A stretch of 21,176 nucleotides of DNA from CAYSLC01 sp964431545 (GTDB lineage Bacteria > Desulfobacterota > Desulfobacteria > Desulfobacterales > JAABSP01), in NCBI GenBank assembly GCA_964431545.1, contig CAYSLC010000082.1, forward strand, positions 1-21,176, read 5' to 3'. Both the position numbers and the translations under genes were made by a program. Of this stretch, positions 7,571 to 16,337 are shown piece after piece (the stretch's first letter is position 1; every line of letters begins with the position of its first letter). Under the pieces are notes generated by a model. That model searched no databases. It was given only the letters and a program-made list of their open reading frames with translations, and was not told the origin of the DNA.

Positions 7571-8313
7571 GATCGTCTCCGGATGGCCCGGTGTTTGGCG
7601 GCGAACCCGGCGGTAAAGGCCGCCGAGGCGCTGAAGATGAAAAAGACCACCATCAGGAGCGGCTGGGGCGGGGCCTTGGACGACGCCAGGGCCATGCGGT
7701 AGATCTTGTCCACGTCGGCGAACTGGGGCATGACGGTGACCGACAGGAGGAAATAGACGGCGATCAGGAGCATGGCGCCCCCCAAAAAGGGCTCGGGCGG
7801 CGTTCCTCTCCCCCGCCGGCCGGCGGCCAGGGTCAGGACCGCGAGGAGGTGGATCAGCGCGAAGCCGCAGAACAAAAGCAGGGCCACGGAAATCCCCGCG
7901 CCGGGATAACAGGCGTTCAGGAACCCGAGGGAGAGGAAGATCACCGTGGCGCAGACCGGACAGGGAAGGACCAGGAGCAGCCAGCCCCGGCTGGCCCCGG
8001 CCGACCGGTCCCCCCGCCGCAGCAGACGCAGGCCCCACAGGGCCATCAACCCGGCCATCAGCAGATGGACGGCCATGCCGTGCCGGATGAACGCCTGGAG
8101 CGTGGTCAGATGCCGGGCGATCTCCATGCCCCCCACCAGCCGCTGAAAAATTATGAAAAGGGCCAGATAGAGGGCGGCGAAAAGGGCCGCGCCCCAGGCC
8201 TTCCGGCGCGTGGACGCCGGTACCGAAAGAAAGTAGTGGAGCCCCACGCCGCTTTTGACGGCAAAGATGCCGATGCTGAAGAGCACCCCCAGGATCAAGG
8301 TTTTACAAGCCAT
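7567..8313 (-). CDS. Polytopic membrane protein, DUF2162-like, with a membrane CPVC motif
   Basis: This 248-residue protein has about seven hydrophobic helices (near 5-28, 40-60, 78-98, 112-132, 139-160, 176-197 and 217-237). Its most striking element is LPCPVCATVIFLSLG (116-130), which puts a Cys-X-X-Cys pair (118 and 121) at or in a helix. The overall look and its place between a CobN-like gene and an ExbB gene fit DUF2162, the membrane member of HmuSTUV-type clusters; I infer the family from this. Its molecular role is unknown: it could move a metal ion or tetrapyrrole, or exchange thiols. I chose the ATG at 8313 because GGAGG lies seven bases upstream; the ATG at 8319 is only one base from that site. 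It ends in a four-base overlap with the ExbB gene. Confidence 0.8.
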   Translation of the reverse strand: MACKTLILGVLFSIGIFAVKSGVGLHYFLSVPASTRRKAWGAALFAALYLALFIIFQRLVGGMEIARHLTTLQAFIRHGMAVHLLMAGLMALWGLRLLRRGDRSAGASRGWLLLVLPCPVCATVIFLSLGFLNACYPGAGISVALLLFCGFALIHLLAVLTLAAGRRGRGTPPEPFLGGAMLLIAVYFLLSVTVMPQFADVDKIYRMALASSKAPPQPLLMVVFFIFSASAAFTAGFAAKHRAIRRRS

Positions 8314-8352
8314 ATTCATGCCTCCGGTTATGCGGGAAACGCGGCGTTTCCA

Positions 8353-11300
8353 TCAGGGCCGCCGTCCGCGCCGGGACCCCCAGACAAAGACCCCGACGAT
8401 CATCAGGATGAACAGGGAGGCGGCCCACTGGACCCCCGACGAGGTGAGTTCGGTGGCGTCGTCCCCGCGGTCCATCTCCTCCATTTTATACCCCTCGACG
8501 GATTCCGCCGCCGCGCCGGCCGGCCCGTCCGGGGCCGCCGGCGGCCGGCCCGCCGCCTGGGTTTCGGAAGGCGCCCCGGCCGCCGCCGTGTCGACGCTTC
8601 GCCGCAGGGACTCCAGCAGGGCCTCCCGTTCCGCCACCTGATCGGCCAGCGGCTTTTTCGCCATCTGTTCGACGGCCAGTTTGAATCGGTCCACCAGTTC
8701 CGGCGACAGGACCCCCGGCAGGGAGATGATGTTCACCACCATTCGGTTGAGCAGGGGATTGTTGCAGGTGTGGTCGCAGCAGGCGACCCCCTTCTCCACC
8801 ACGTTGAGGGCGTATTCCGCCGCCAGCTTTTTCGTGACCGCTTCGTCGGCCGCCCAGTACTCCTTGCGAACGGCCTCCAGCATCCGGGCGGTCAGAGACT
8901 GGTAGGCCCAGGGGTTCTCCCGGTCGAAGAACGCCTTGATCTCCCGGCCGTACTTGTCCTCCACATAGACCTCGTAGCTCTGCTCCCAGAGGCGCTCGTC
9001 CACCGCGTCGGGGTTGGTGACCTGCCAGCCCCACATGTTTTCCAGAAAGTCGGCCATCTCCCGCGCCCCGGCGTAGTTCTCCTTCTTCATCCCCTCGATC
9101 CACCTGGGATTGAGGTACCGGCTCCGCATCTCCCGGCCCAGGGTGGCGGAGAGGGGCTCCACCCGGCCGTCGCCGGTTGCCCGCCGCATGGAGACGAAGA
9201 CCGCCACGTCCTTTCCCGACGCCTTGCGGGCGGCCATGCTCAGGCCGCCGAGGTACTGGAACATGTCATCGTTGTCCATGGTGCCGTAGAGGCTCGAGGA
9301 GATGGTGTGGACGGCGGCATCCATCGATTTGAGGTGATCCCGGTAGGTGTCGGGCATGGAACGGCCCCAGATCCCGGCGCCGTATCCATAAGACTGCATG
9401 CCCACAAAGCCCTGCTCGGCCACGATGTCGTCCTCTTCCCACATCCCGCTGTTGCCGGCCATTTCGGCCACCTTGGTCCCGTAGGCCCCGGGCGGGGCGC
9501 TGTAGAGGCGCACCAGGGACATCTGCTTTGCCGCCTCCGGGTCGTGCCCCCGGTCGATGAGGGCCGCCTCCACGGCCTGGGAGTGCTTTCGGATGAAGTT
9601 CTCCAGATCGGTGAGCCCCGCCGCCGTCTTCACGGCGTCGTCGAGCATCAGCGCCACCAGGGGGAAGGTATCCCGGAACAGCCCGGACATCTGGAGGAGC
9701 ACGTCGATGCGGGGCCGGTTCAGCTCCGGGGCCGGGATGGGGACCGCGTCCGTCACCTTGTCCCGGTGGTCCCAGACCGGCCGCATGCCCATGAGGCAGA
9801 GGGCTGTGGCCACGTTGATCCCCTCGTCCCGGATGGTCTCCACCGACCAGAGCACCACGCCCACCTGTTCGGGATAGGCCCCGTCGTGATCGGCCCGATA
9901 GGCGTCGATGATCTCCCGGGCCGCGTCGCTCCCCGCCGCCCACGCCTCCCTGGAGGGCACTTTCTCCGGATCGAAGGCGTAGAAATTCCGGCCGGTGGGC
10001 AGGCTTTCCGGGTTGCGGATCGGGTCGTTGCCCGATCCCGGCGGCACGTATCCGCCGGATAGGCCCCGGATCAGGGCGTCCATCTCCGAGGGGCCGCAGG
10101 CCCGGATCTTCGCCATGTAGTGGTCCGGGGACTCCTCCCCGCGCCGGGCCATGGCCTGGGCGGTCTCCGCCGCGGCCGCCTCGGACGGGGAGGCGCCGAA
10201 GGTGTGGAGGCCGTAGGGGACCATCTCCGTCTTGAGTTCCAGGAGGTAATGTTCGATCCGTTCCAGGGACGCCTCGTCCACCCGGGCCAGGGAGAGATCC
10301 TTGTCGAGCCCCAGCTCGACGACGGCCGCTTCGATGCGCGCCAGGCGGGCGGCCCGGATCCGCGGGGACGAGGCGGTTTCGTACTCCCCGATCAGGGCCG
10401 TCAGGGTCGCGTACTCCTCATAGAGCCCGCCTTGTTGAAACGGCGGGGTCGCGTGGTCGATGACCACGCCCCGGCCCCGCCGCTTGGCCTGGATCCCCTC
10501 CCCCACATCGTCCACGATGTAGGGGTAGAGGTTGGGGATGTCGCCGATGAGAACCTCGGGGGGGCATGCCCAGGTCAACCCCGCCTGCTTGCCCGGCAGC
10601 CATTCATGGGTGCCGTGGGTGCCCAGGCTGATCATGGCGTCGGGCCGGACCTTCTCCTGGAGCCAGAAATAGAAGGCGTTGTACTGGTGGTGGGGATAGA
10701 GGGTGGTGCTGTGGTAGAGCTTATCGGGATCATCGCCGAACCCCCGCACCGGCTGGGGCGCGAGGATCAGGTTGCCGAGGCGGACGCAGGGGATGATGAA
10801 CCGCCCGTCCTTGATCATGATGTCGCTCTTTTCGGGCGGCCCCCAGTCCCGAAGGACGTTCTCCCGGAACGGCTCCGGCGCGGCGTCGAGCCACCTCCGG
10901 TAGTCGGCCATGTCGATGCGGACCGCGTCCCCGGCCCGGAGCAGGGCATCCAGCTCGTTCGGGGCCCAGGAGCCGATGTTTCTGCCGGATTTGAGAAGCA
11001 GGTCCTTGACCCGGGCCTCGGAGATGTCGCCCGCCACGTCGTACCCCTCGGCCTTGAGGCGTCCGATAATCCGGCGGATGCTGCGGAACACGTTGAGGTA
11101 GCTGGCGCCGATGTTCTGCTTGCCGGCCCCGTGGTTGTAGTAGAGCAGCAGCAGCTTTTTGTCCCGGTTGGGTTTGCGCTTCAACGCGTGCCAGCGGGCC
11201 GCCCGCCGGGCCAGCTTGGCCGCATGCCGCTGAACCGTCACGTAGCGGTAGGCCTGGATCGCGCGGCCCGGGGTGGCGGCCTTCTCCTTCACCCCGATGA

Positions 11301-12321
11301 CCGTCGGCTCCACCAGGCCGCTGATCTCCGGGTTTCCGAACTGGTAGGCGAGCCCCACCGGCGAAATTCCCCGGGGGTCTTTGAGCCACTCCTCCCGGCT
11401 CCCGAAAAAGAGGTTCTGGGTGTTGAACACCGGAACATTCGCCTTTTCGAGGACGGAGAGCAGATCCACCGTGAACATGGAGCTGAACTTGAAGGCGAAG
11501 CCGGTGATCGACCCCAGGCCGCCGGCCAGGGGCGGAGCGGAGATCAACCGGTCCAGGGTCTCGTCCCACCCCTTCATCTCCCGCATCCAGGTCACGGTGT
11601 TGATCCCCGCCGCTTCATAGGCCCGGATCAGCCCGTCCACCGCAGCCTTCTTGCCGTCGATGGTGAAGGTGGGGAAGATGATCGTCAGGTCCCAGAGCCC
11701 TTCTTCCCGGAAACGGCCCGAATCACGGTACCATTGGACGTAGTCGGCGAGGGTCGGGAAGATAACCGGCGCATCCGGGTGGTAGAGCCCGTTTTCCGGC
11801 GGAACGACGGGCGGATCATGGGCCGCGTCGACGCCCAGGTCCCGGCGGGCCAGAAACCGGACCAGGTTGGCGATGTTCGGGGCCGAGGTGTAGTCGTAAT
11901 AGGCCCGGACCTCCCGGTCCATCCGGAAACCGGCGTCGAGGAAGTCCCGGGTGTGGCTGGAGCCGCGCACCGCGTAGAGGCGGACATCCGCCCCCATCCT
12001 CTCCCGGTTCTCCAGCAGCCATTGTGCCGGCTCCCGCTGCATGATGTCCACCACGGCCGCGTCCATCCGTTCCACAAAGACCGGAAAGTCGGACCGGCCC
12101 ATCTCCGCCTCCGTGAAGATCCGCACCTCGACCCCCGGCAGATCGAGGCGGTCCAGAGCCCGGTGGCAGGTGTAGGCGTCGGAGTCCCCCACGAAGAGGC
12201 CGATGGCCCCGGCGTGAACCGGCCCGACGGCGCACAGGAGCAGGAGGCCGCAGACGAGCCCGAGGGGCGCCCGGGGCCGTCGGGTTCCGGCGAATCTCCG
12301 GAATCTAGAAGGAGAGTTCAT
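8353..12321 (-). CDS. cobN: Exported, membrane-tethered CobN/HmuS-family chelatase-like protein
   Basis: This 1322-residue protein has the size and conserved blocks of the CobN/BchH large chelatase subunit, including SLGTHGTHEWLPGK (His569 and His572), VLWSVETIRDEG and DVLLQMSGLFRDTFP. Two features set it apart from cytoplasmic CobN: an N-terminal signal sequence (basic, hydrophobic about 19-36, cleavage near VHAGA) and, after a Pro/Ala/Gly-rich linker (about 1250-1280), a C-terminal membrane helix (about 1297-1315) followed by RRGRRP. It should therefore sit in the periplasm, anchored in the inner membrane. A Cys/His cluster CCDHTC (1181-1186) could bind metal. No CobS or CobT is nearby, so a canonical aerobic cobaltochelatase is unlikely; the neighbours match HmuSTUV, where HmuS is a CobN relative used in haem handling. 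The start overlaps the end of receptor 2 by 17 bases and has a modest GAAGG site. Confidence 0.9.
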   Translation of the reverse strand: MNSPSRFRRFAGTRRPRAPLGLVCGLLLLCAVGPVHAGAIGLFVGDSDAYTCHRALDRLDLPGVEVRIFTEAEMGRSDFPVFVERMDAAVVDIMQREPAQWLLENRERMGADVRLYAVRGSSHTRDFLDAGFRMDREVRAYYDYTSAPNIANLVRFLARRDLGVDAAHDPPVVPPENGLYHPDAPVIFPTLADYVQWYRDSGRFREEGLWDLTIIFPTFTIDGKKAAVDGLIRAYEAAGINTVTWMREMKGWDETLDRLISAPPLAGGLGSITGFAFKFSSMFTVDLLSVLEKANVPVFNTQNLFFGSREEWLKDPRGISPVGLAYQFGNPEISGLVEPTVIGVKEKAATPGRAIQAYRYVTVQRHAAKLARRAARWHALKRKPNRDKKLLLLYYNHGAGKQNIGASYLNVFRSIRRIIGRLKAEGYDVAGDISEARVKDLLLKSGRNIGSWAPNELDALLRAGDAVRIDMADYRRWLDAAPEPFRENVLRDWGPPEKSDIMIKDGRFIIPCVRLGNLILAPQPVRGFGDDPDKLYHSTTLYPHHQYNAFYFWLQEKVRPDAMISLGTHGTHEWLPGKQAGLTWACPPEVLIGDIPNLYPYIVDDVGEGIQAKRRGRGVVIDHATPPFQQGGLYEEYATLTALIGEYETASSPRIRAARLARIEAAVVELGLDKDLSLARVDEASLERIEHYLLELKTEMVPYGLHTFGASPSEAAAAETAQAMARRGEESPDHYMAKIRACGPSEMDALIRGLSGGYVPPGSGNDPIRNPESLPTGRNFYAFDPEKVPSREAWAAGSDAAREIIDAYRADHDGAYPEQVGVVLWSVETIRDEGINVATALCLMGMRPVWDHRDKVTDAVPIPAPELNRPRIDVLLQMSGLFRDTFPLVALMLDDAVKTAAGLTDLENFIRKHSQAVEAALIDRGHDPEAAKQMSLVRLYSAPPGAYGTKVAEMAGNSGMWEEDDIVAEQGFVGMQSYGYGAGIWGRSMPDTYRDHLKSMDAAVHTISSSLYGTMDNDDMFQYLGGLSMAARKASGKDVAVFVSMRRATGDGRVEPLSATLGREMRSRYLNPRWIEGMKKENYAGAREMADFLENMWGWQVTNPDAVDERLWEQSYEVYVEDKYGREIKAFFDRENPWAYQSLTARMLEAVRKEYWAADEAVTKKLAAEYALNVVEKGVACCDHTCNNPLLNRMVVNIISLPGVLSPELVDRFKLAVEQMAKKPLADQVAEREALLESLRRSVDTAAAGAPSETQAAGRPPAAPDGPAGAAAESVEGYKMEEMDRGDDATELTSSGVQWAASLFILMIVGVFVWGSRRGRRP

Positions 12322-14206
12322 ACCCGACCTTCACCAGGCGGCCCACCTCGTAATAGAGGTACCGGTTGCTGGCGTCCTCGGACAGATCCCCCGACACCTG
12401 GACCTCCTCGTCGAAGAGATTGTCCACGCCCACGGTCAGACGGCCCTTCCAGAGCCTGTACTTGCCGTGGAAGTTGAGGACCGTGTAGCTGTCGAGATCC
12501 CGCTCCCGGGAGGCGAGCGTCTGGGAGTTGAGATCGAGAAGGAACGGCGCGGCAAGGTAGCTCACCCCCACCGTGGTCTGGAATTTGGGGCCGGTCTGAT
12601 ACTCGTTGCCGTCGGTGTCCTCGGCACTGGGATCGGCCCAGTACCCGCTGGTGTAGACGGAAAGATCCCGGGCCCAGCCGGTCCCCCGGATGAACGGGAA
12701 GAGGTCGATCTCCCATTCGATCCCCCGGCTTTCGTAGTCACCGGCGTTGAAATAGGTGAGCGGATACCCCTGGGAGCGGTCGATCTCGATCTTGTCCTCG
12801 TAGGCCATGAAAAACGCGGAGCAGCGGAGCCGGACCGTGTCGGTGTCGAATTTGAGGCCCGCTTCGTAGGTCCATCCCTCCTCCGGCCCCAGGTCCGGAT
12901 TCCCCTTCAGAAAGGAGCTGTCGTAGTAGAGGTTGTTGAAGGTGGGGGCCCGGAACGCCTTGGCGGCGTTCCCGAAGAGCGTGATGGGGTCCGTGGCCGT
13001 ATAGGTCAGCCCGAGGCTGGGCAGGAAGCGGTCGTAGTCGGCGGCGCCGGAGGCCCCGTCGATCAACTGCTCCCGGGCCCCGACGGTGGCGGTCACCCGT
13101 TCGGCGAAGGTCTTCTTGACCTGGGCGAAGATCGCATAGTCGTTCCGGTGCTGCTGCCCGTACTGGTTGTTGTAGTCGGCCTCCCGGCGGATCCAGTCGG
13201 CGCCGACGTTGAAATCCCAATCCGCCAGTTCGTATCGGTAGTCGCCCTCCAGGCCGTAGTTGTAATTCTTGTTCTTGTCCTCCGGCTCCTCCGGGTCCGT
13301 GTATTCCTCCCGGTGCATCTCATCATAGGTGCCGAAGGCCTTGGCCCGGAAGCTGGCGGTCTCATACCGGAGATCGGCGAAGTTCTTGTAATACTCCTGA
13401 TGGGTCCCCTCATACGGTTTGCCGGCCTCGTCGAAATGCTTCTCGAAGCCGGTTTCGTAGTAGGAGCCGATGTAATCGAAATACAGGCCGTCGAAGAGTT
13501 CGGCGTTGGCGTTGAAGGCGTACTTGTCCGTCTGGTCCAGGTCGTACCGGTATTCCTTGGAGAAGCTCCGGGAGATCTCCTTCTGGGAGCCGAGATGCTG
13601 GTAGTTGAAGCCGAGATTCACGCCCGGCAGGGCCGCCGAGATGCCGTGGTTGTGGTACGCTTCATTTCCCACCTCCACGGAGACCTTGAACGCGGTCTCG
13701 GACCGGGTCTTCTTGGTGATGATGTTGATGACGCCGCTCATGGCGTCCGCCCCGTAGAGGGTGGAGGCCGCGCCCTTGAGGATCTCCACCCGTTCGATCT
13801 GGTCCAGGGGGATGGTATTCAGGTCATAGGCGTGGCCGGCGGCCCCCTGGATCGGCGAGCCGTTGATCAAAATGAGTTCGCCGTCCTTGATGCCCCGGAT
13901 GGTCAGAGTGCTGTTCATGCCGCCGTGGGAGACCCCCAAAGGGGCGAACGCTTTGTAGGAGAACCCTCCGATGCGCTGCAGGGCATCGCTCAGGTTGTTG
14001 GCGCCGGTCTCCTCGAGTTCGGCGGCGGAGACCACCGTCACGAACCGGGGGGTCTCCGTCTCCCTGACGGGGAAGCGTTCCGCCGTGACCGTCATCGTCT
14101 CCAGGTGGGAAACCGGCTCCTCGGCGGGGGCGGTGCGGGGGAGCATGGTGAACAGGACCAGGAGCATAATGAGATTCCGTTTTCGTATCAGGTAGTTGCC
14201 GACCAT
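12305..14206 (-). CDS. btuB: TonB-dependent outer-membrane receptor 2, BtuB-like
   Basis: This 633-residue receptor has a signal peptide (about 1-28, ending APAEE), a TonB box LETMTVTAER (35-44) and a very canonical plug: NLSDALQRIGGFSYK, STLTIRGIKDGELILINGSP, IPLDQIERVEILKGAASTLYGADAMSGVINIITKK. The barrel contains the usual late motif AAKAFRAPTFNNLYY and ends YELSF with a terminal Phe. It imports a scarce ligand through the outer membrane with TonB energy. Cobalamin or a related corrinoid is the best guess because a cobalamin riboswitch leads the operon and btuF-cbiZ lies 37 bases upstream. Its direct overlap with the CobN-like gene resembles hmuR-hmuS pairing, so a metal-tetrapyrrole ligand such as haem is the alternative. 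The ATG at 14206 follows AGGAAAG at seven bases. Confidence 0.9.
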   Translation of the reverse strand: MVGNYLIRKRNLIMLLVLFTMLPRTAPAEEPVSHLETMTVTAERFPVRETETPRFVTVVSAAELEETGANNLSDALQRIGGFSYKAFAPLGVSHGGMNSTLTIRGIKDGELILINGSPIQGAAGHAYDLNTIPLDQIERVEILKGAASTLYGADAMSGVINIITKKTRSETAFKVSVEVGNEAYHNHGISAALPGVNLGFNYQHLGSQKEISRSFSKEYRYDLDQTDKYAFNANAELFDGLYFDYIGSYYETGFEKHFDEAGKPYEGTHQEYYKNFADLRYETASFRAKAFGTYDEMHREEYTDPEEPEDKNKNYNYGLEGDYRYELADWDFNVGADWIRREADYNNQYGQQHRNDYAIFAQVKKTFAERVTATVGAREQLIDGASGAADYDRFLPSLGLTYTATDPITLFGNAAKAFRAPTFNNLYYDSSFLKGNPDLGPEEGWTYEAGLKFDTDTVRLRCSAFFMAYEDKIEIDRSQGYPLTYFNAGDYESRGIEWEIDLFPFIRGTGWARDLSVYTSGYWADPSAEDTDGNEYQTGPKFQTTVGVSYLAAPFLLDLNSQTLASRERDLDSYTVLNFHGKYRLWKGRLTVGVDNLFDEEVQVSGDLSEDASNRYLYYEVGRLVKVGYELSF

Positions 14207-14243
14207 TTTCTCGCTTTCCTTTCCGATGTTTCGTAAATCCTGG

Positions 14244-16274
14244 TTATGGGGCTTTCGGTTCCGTCCGCGCGGCGATGCCGGTCAGAAGGGCTTCAAAGGC
14301 GGCCTCCACCACCGGCGGCAGGGGTTCCCGGAACGTGAACGCTTGCAGGGAAGGGATCTCCTGCCCGGCGATATCCCCGGCAATCCGGCGGCACCAGGAC
14401 CGGAACGGGCCGATATCCGTGACAAGACCCCTCTCGTACCGGTCGCTGACGGCCAGGGCGGCCTCGATGAACGCCGCATATCGGGGGTCCAGAAGCAACC
14501 GCTCCAGCCCCTGGGTCAGCTCGGTCTTTTCCAGGCCGCAGGCGCAGTCCGACACCAGGCCGAAGAGGCTGATGCGGCGATCCCGGAGCCGCTGGAACAC
14601 ATTCCGTCCGGCCGGGATGCCGTTCTGTCTGAAAATCGCCTCCCGGACCCCGGCGTAGACCGCTCTGGCGATCAGCTCCCCCATTTTGGAATGGCCTCCG
14701 GCGTTGTCGATGGGCTCCCCTTCCCCCGCCACCACGATGATGTTGTCCGTCCCCGTGCCGGTGGCCGGGTTGGTGGACGGGGTGTAGGCGGAACGGATGT
14801 CCAGGTCCCACAGGGCCGCGGTCTTGGCCTCGGTGGCCGAGATAATGGCCCGGTTCATGGCCCTCGGGGTGAGCCGCAGGTTGGACAAAAGGATCATGTT
14901 GATGGTGCCCGGCTCGTAGAAGGCGCCGACGTCCTCGGCCATGCGAACGGCGTTGGACCGCACCCCGGCCGTCACCAGGGCGTAGACGGTCATCTCCTTG
15001 AACCGTCGCCGCTGAACCGACAGGTTGTCCATGTCGGCGCCGGTGAAGAGCAGGCTGGTGTCGGCGCCATCCCGGCCGATGGCCCGGAGGAGCTGTTTTC
15101 GGGAGGTCTCCAGGCCGATCCGGTGGTAGAGCGCCCAGCACTGGGGCGGCGAGTAGCTGTTGCCCACGTGGCGGATGTTCCGGCGGAACCCTTCCAGGGT
15201 CGAGGAGACGGCCATGGGGGTCGCCAGGTGGAGGAGCAGGGTCTTGTGGGTGTAATCGTTGACGGTGCTCTCCACGATTTCGGAAGCTTCGACATAGGGA
15301 AGATCCAGGGGGACGGGACGGGATCCGGTCACGCCGTCGGCCGCGACCGGGGGGCCCTGGGCGAAGATATCCGCGTGGATCTCCGCGGCCAGGCAGGAGA
15401 CGAAGTGCCCGGTCCGGGTGGACAACCGGCAGGTGAGGTCGCAGGGGAAATAGCGGATCGCCCCGTTTCGGACGGCGTCCACATCCCGCCATCCGGGCCG
15501 GTGGAGCAGGGTGCGGGCCGCCTTCCGGTCCCCGTCGCACCCATAGATCACCTGGGGGTTGAACCGTTGCCACTCCTCCAGGGTGACCGGAACGACTTTG
15601 CCCCTTTTGTCGAAATCGGGCGGAACTCCTCCGGCCAGGCGGATCATCTCGTTCTGGAAACCGTCCGACCCCGGTGTCATGACCCGGTCCCGTCCCATGA
15701 ATCGCAGGACCCGCTTTCTTTGGGAGGCCGGAACGGTGGCGACCTTGCGCGCGGTATGCCCCAGTTCGGCCCGGATTTCCTCCGCCAGTTCCGTGGCCGC
15801 CGCCTCCCGGGCCATGAGGCGGCCGAGGCGGCCGATGGTGGCGTAGAGGTCGTCGAGGGTGTCGAGGGGAAGTCGGAGGAACACGGGGCGGTCCTCCCCG
15901 TCCCATGCGTCCACGATCGGTTGATGGAGATCCGACACAAAGACCAGATCGGGTTCGAGGGATTCGATGCGCTCGACGGACGGAAAGAAGAAGCCGCCGA
16001 CGATCGGTCTTGTCGCCGCCTCCGGCGGATAGATGTCGTGGTGGGTGACCCCGGCCACCGCCTCTCCGGCCCCGATGCGAAAGAGGATTTCCGTAACGGA
16101 CGGGACCAGGGAGACGATGCTTCCGGGGACGGCGTCCATTGCGACGGCGCCGCCGCCGGCGTCTTCAAACCGGACGGACGGTTCCGATCGAACCTCCGTC
16201 GGCTTCAGGAGGAAAAGGACCAGAAGGCCCGTCACAAAAAGCGGAAACCGGTTGCCGGCTCGTTGATGTTGCAT
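14244..16274 (-). CDS. cbiZ: Exported BtuF-CbiZ fusion (corrinoid-binding protein and adenosylcobinamide amidohydrolase)
   Basis: This 676-residue protein has three parts. A signal-like N-terminus (hydrophobic about 10-24, ending EVRSE) is followed by a BtuF-like binding domain (about 45-305: IVSLVPSVTEILFRIGAG, THHDIYPPEA). Then comes a CbiZ domain (about 325-560) with the family hallmarks MTVYALVTAGVRSNAVRMAE, EPGTINMILLSNLRLTP, SATEAKTAALWDLDIRSAY, ATGTGTDNIIVV and GGHSKMGELIARAVYAGV. CbiZ cleaves the amide that joins the nucleotide loop to adenosylcobinamide derivatives, letting a cell rebuild foreign corrinoids. A C-terminal part of about 110 residues (564-676) with CAC (578-580) is unassigned. 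CbiZ is normally cytoplasmic; the signal peptide and BtuF domain point here to remodelling in the periplasm. The ATG at 16274 has AGGA upstream. It lies 62 bases after the beta-propeller gene. Confidence 0.92.
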   Translation of the reverse strand: MQHQRAGNRFPLFVTGLLVLFLLKPTEVRSEPSVRFEDAGGGAVAMDAVPGSIVSLVPSVTEILFRIGAGEAVAGVTHHDIYPPEAATRPIVGGFFFPSVERIESLEPDLVFVSDLHQPIVDAWDGEDRPVFLRLPLDTLDDLYATIGRLGRLMAREAAATELAEEIRAELGHTARKVATVPASQRKRVLRFMGRDRVMTPGSDGFQNEMIRLAGGVPPDFDKRGKVVPVTLEEWQRFNPQVIYGCDGDRKAARTLLHRPGWRDVDAVRNGAIRYFPCDLTCRLSTRTGHFVSCLAAEIHADIFAQGPPVAADGVTGSRPVPLDLPYVEASEIVESTVNDYTHKTLLLHLATPMAVSSTLEGFRRNIRHVGNSYSPPQCWALYHRIGLETSRKQLLRAIGRDGADTSLLFTGADMDNLSVQRRRFKEMTVYALVTAGVRSNAVRMAEDVGAFYEPGTINMILLSNLRLTPRAMNRAIISATEAKTAALWDLDIRSAYTPSTNPATGTGTDNIIVVAGEGEPIDNAGGHSKMGELIARAVYAGVREAIFRQNGIPAGRNVFQRLRDRRISLFGLVSDCACGLEKTELTQGLERLLLDPRYAAFIEAALAVSDRYERGLVTDIGPFRSWCRRIAGDIAGQEIPSLQAFTFREPLPPVVEAAFEALLTGIAARTEPKAP
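14595..15302 (-). other. CbiZ domain within the fusion protein
   Basis: This segment encodes residues about 325-560 of the fusion. The motifs TAGVRSNAVR (435-444), PGTINMILL (455-463), TEAKTAALWDLD (481-492), TGTGTDNIIV (505-514) and GHSKMGELIARAVY (527-540) are those of adenosylcobinamide amidohydrolase and appear complete, with no frameshift. It is intact next to a BtuF domain encoded by about 15360-16142. Confidence 0.88.
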
Positions 16275-16337
16275 GATAAACGTCCTGTTGGGAAATCGGT
16301 TTGGCGGAGACCCGGTGGTCCCCGCCTTCGGGGTCGA

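Noticed and set aside
4600..10062. Long plus-strand open frames at 4600-6984 and 7591-10062
   Set aside because: They are antisense to receptor 3, the ExbB/DUF genes and the CobN-like gene, and have no recognisable motif. The minus-strand genes have ribosome sites, overlaps and family motifs.
8353..12321. Canonical aerobic cobaltochelatase CobN
   Set aside because: The protein is exported and anchored, no CobS/CobT is present in the window, and the neighbours are anaerobic-type CbiK and HmuTUV-like genes. It is kept only as a CobN-family homologue.
16275..16337. Hairpin between the beta-propeller gene and btuF-cbiZ
   Set aside because: A stem of about eight pairs with a wobble can form, but there is no T-run and the genes appear to continue as one operon.
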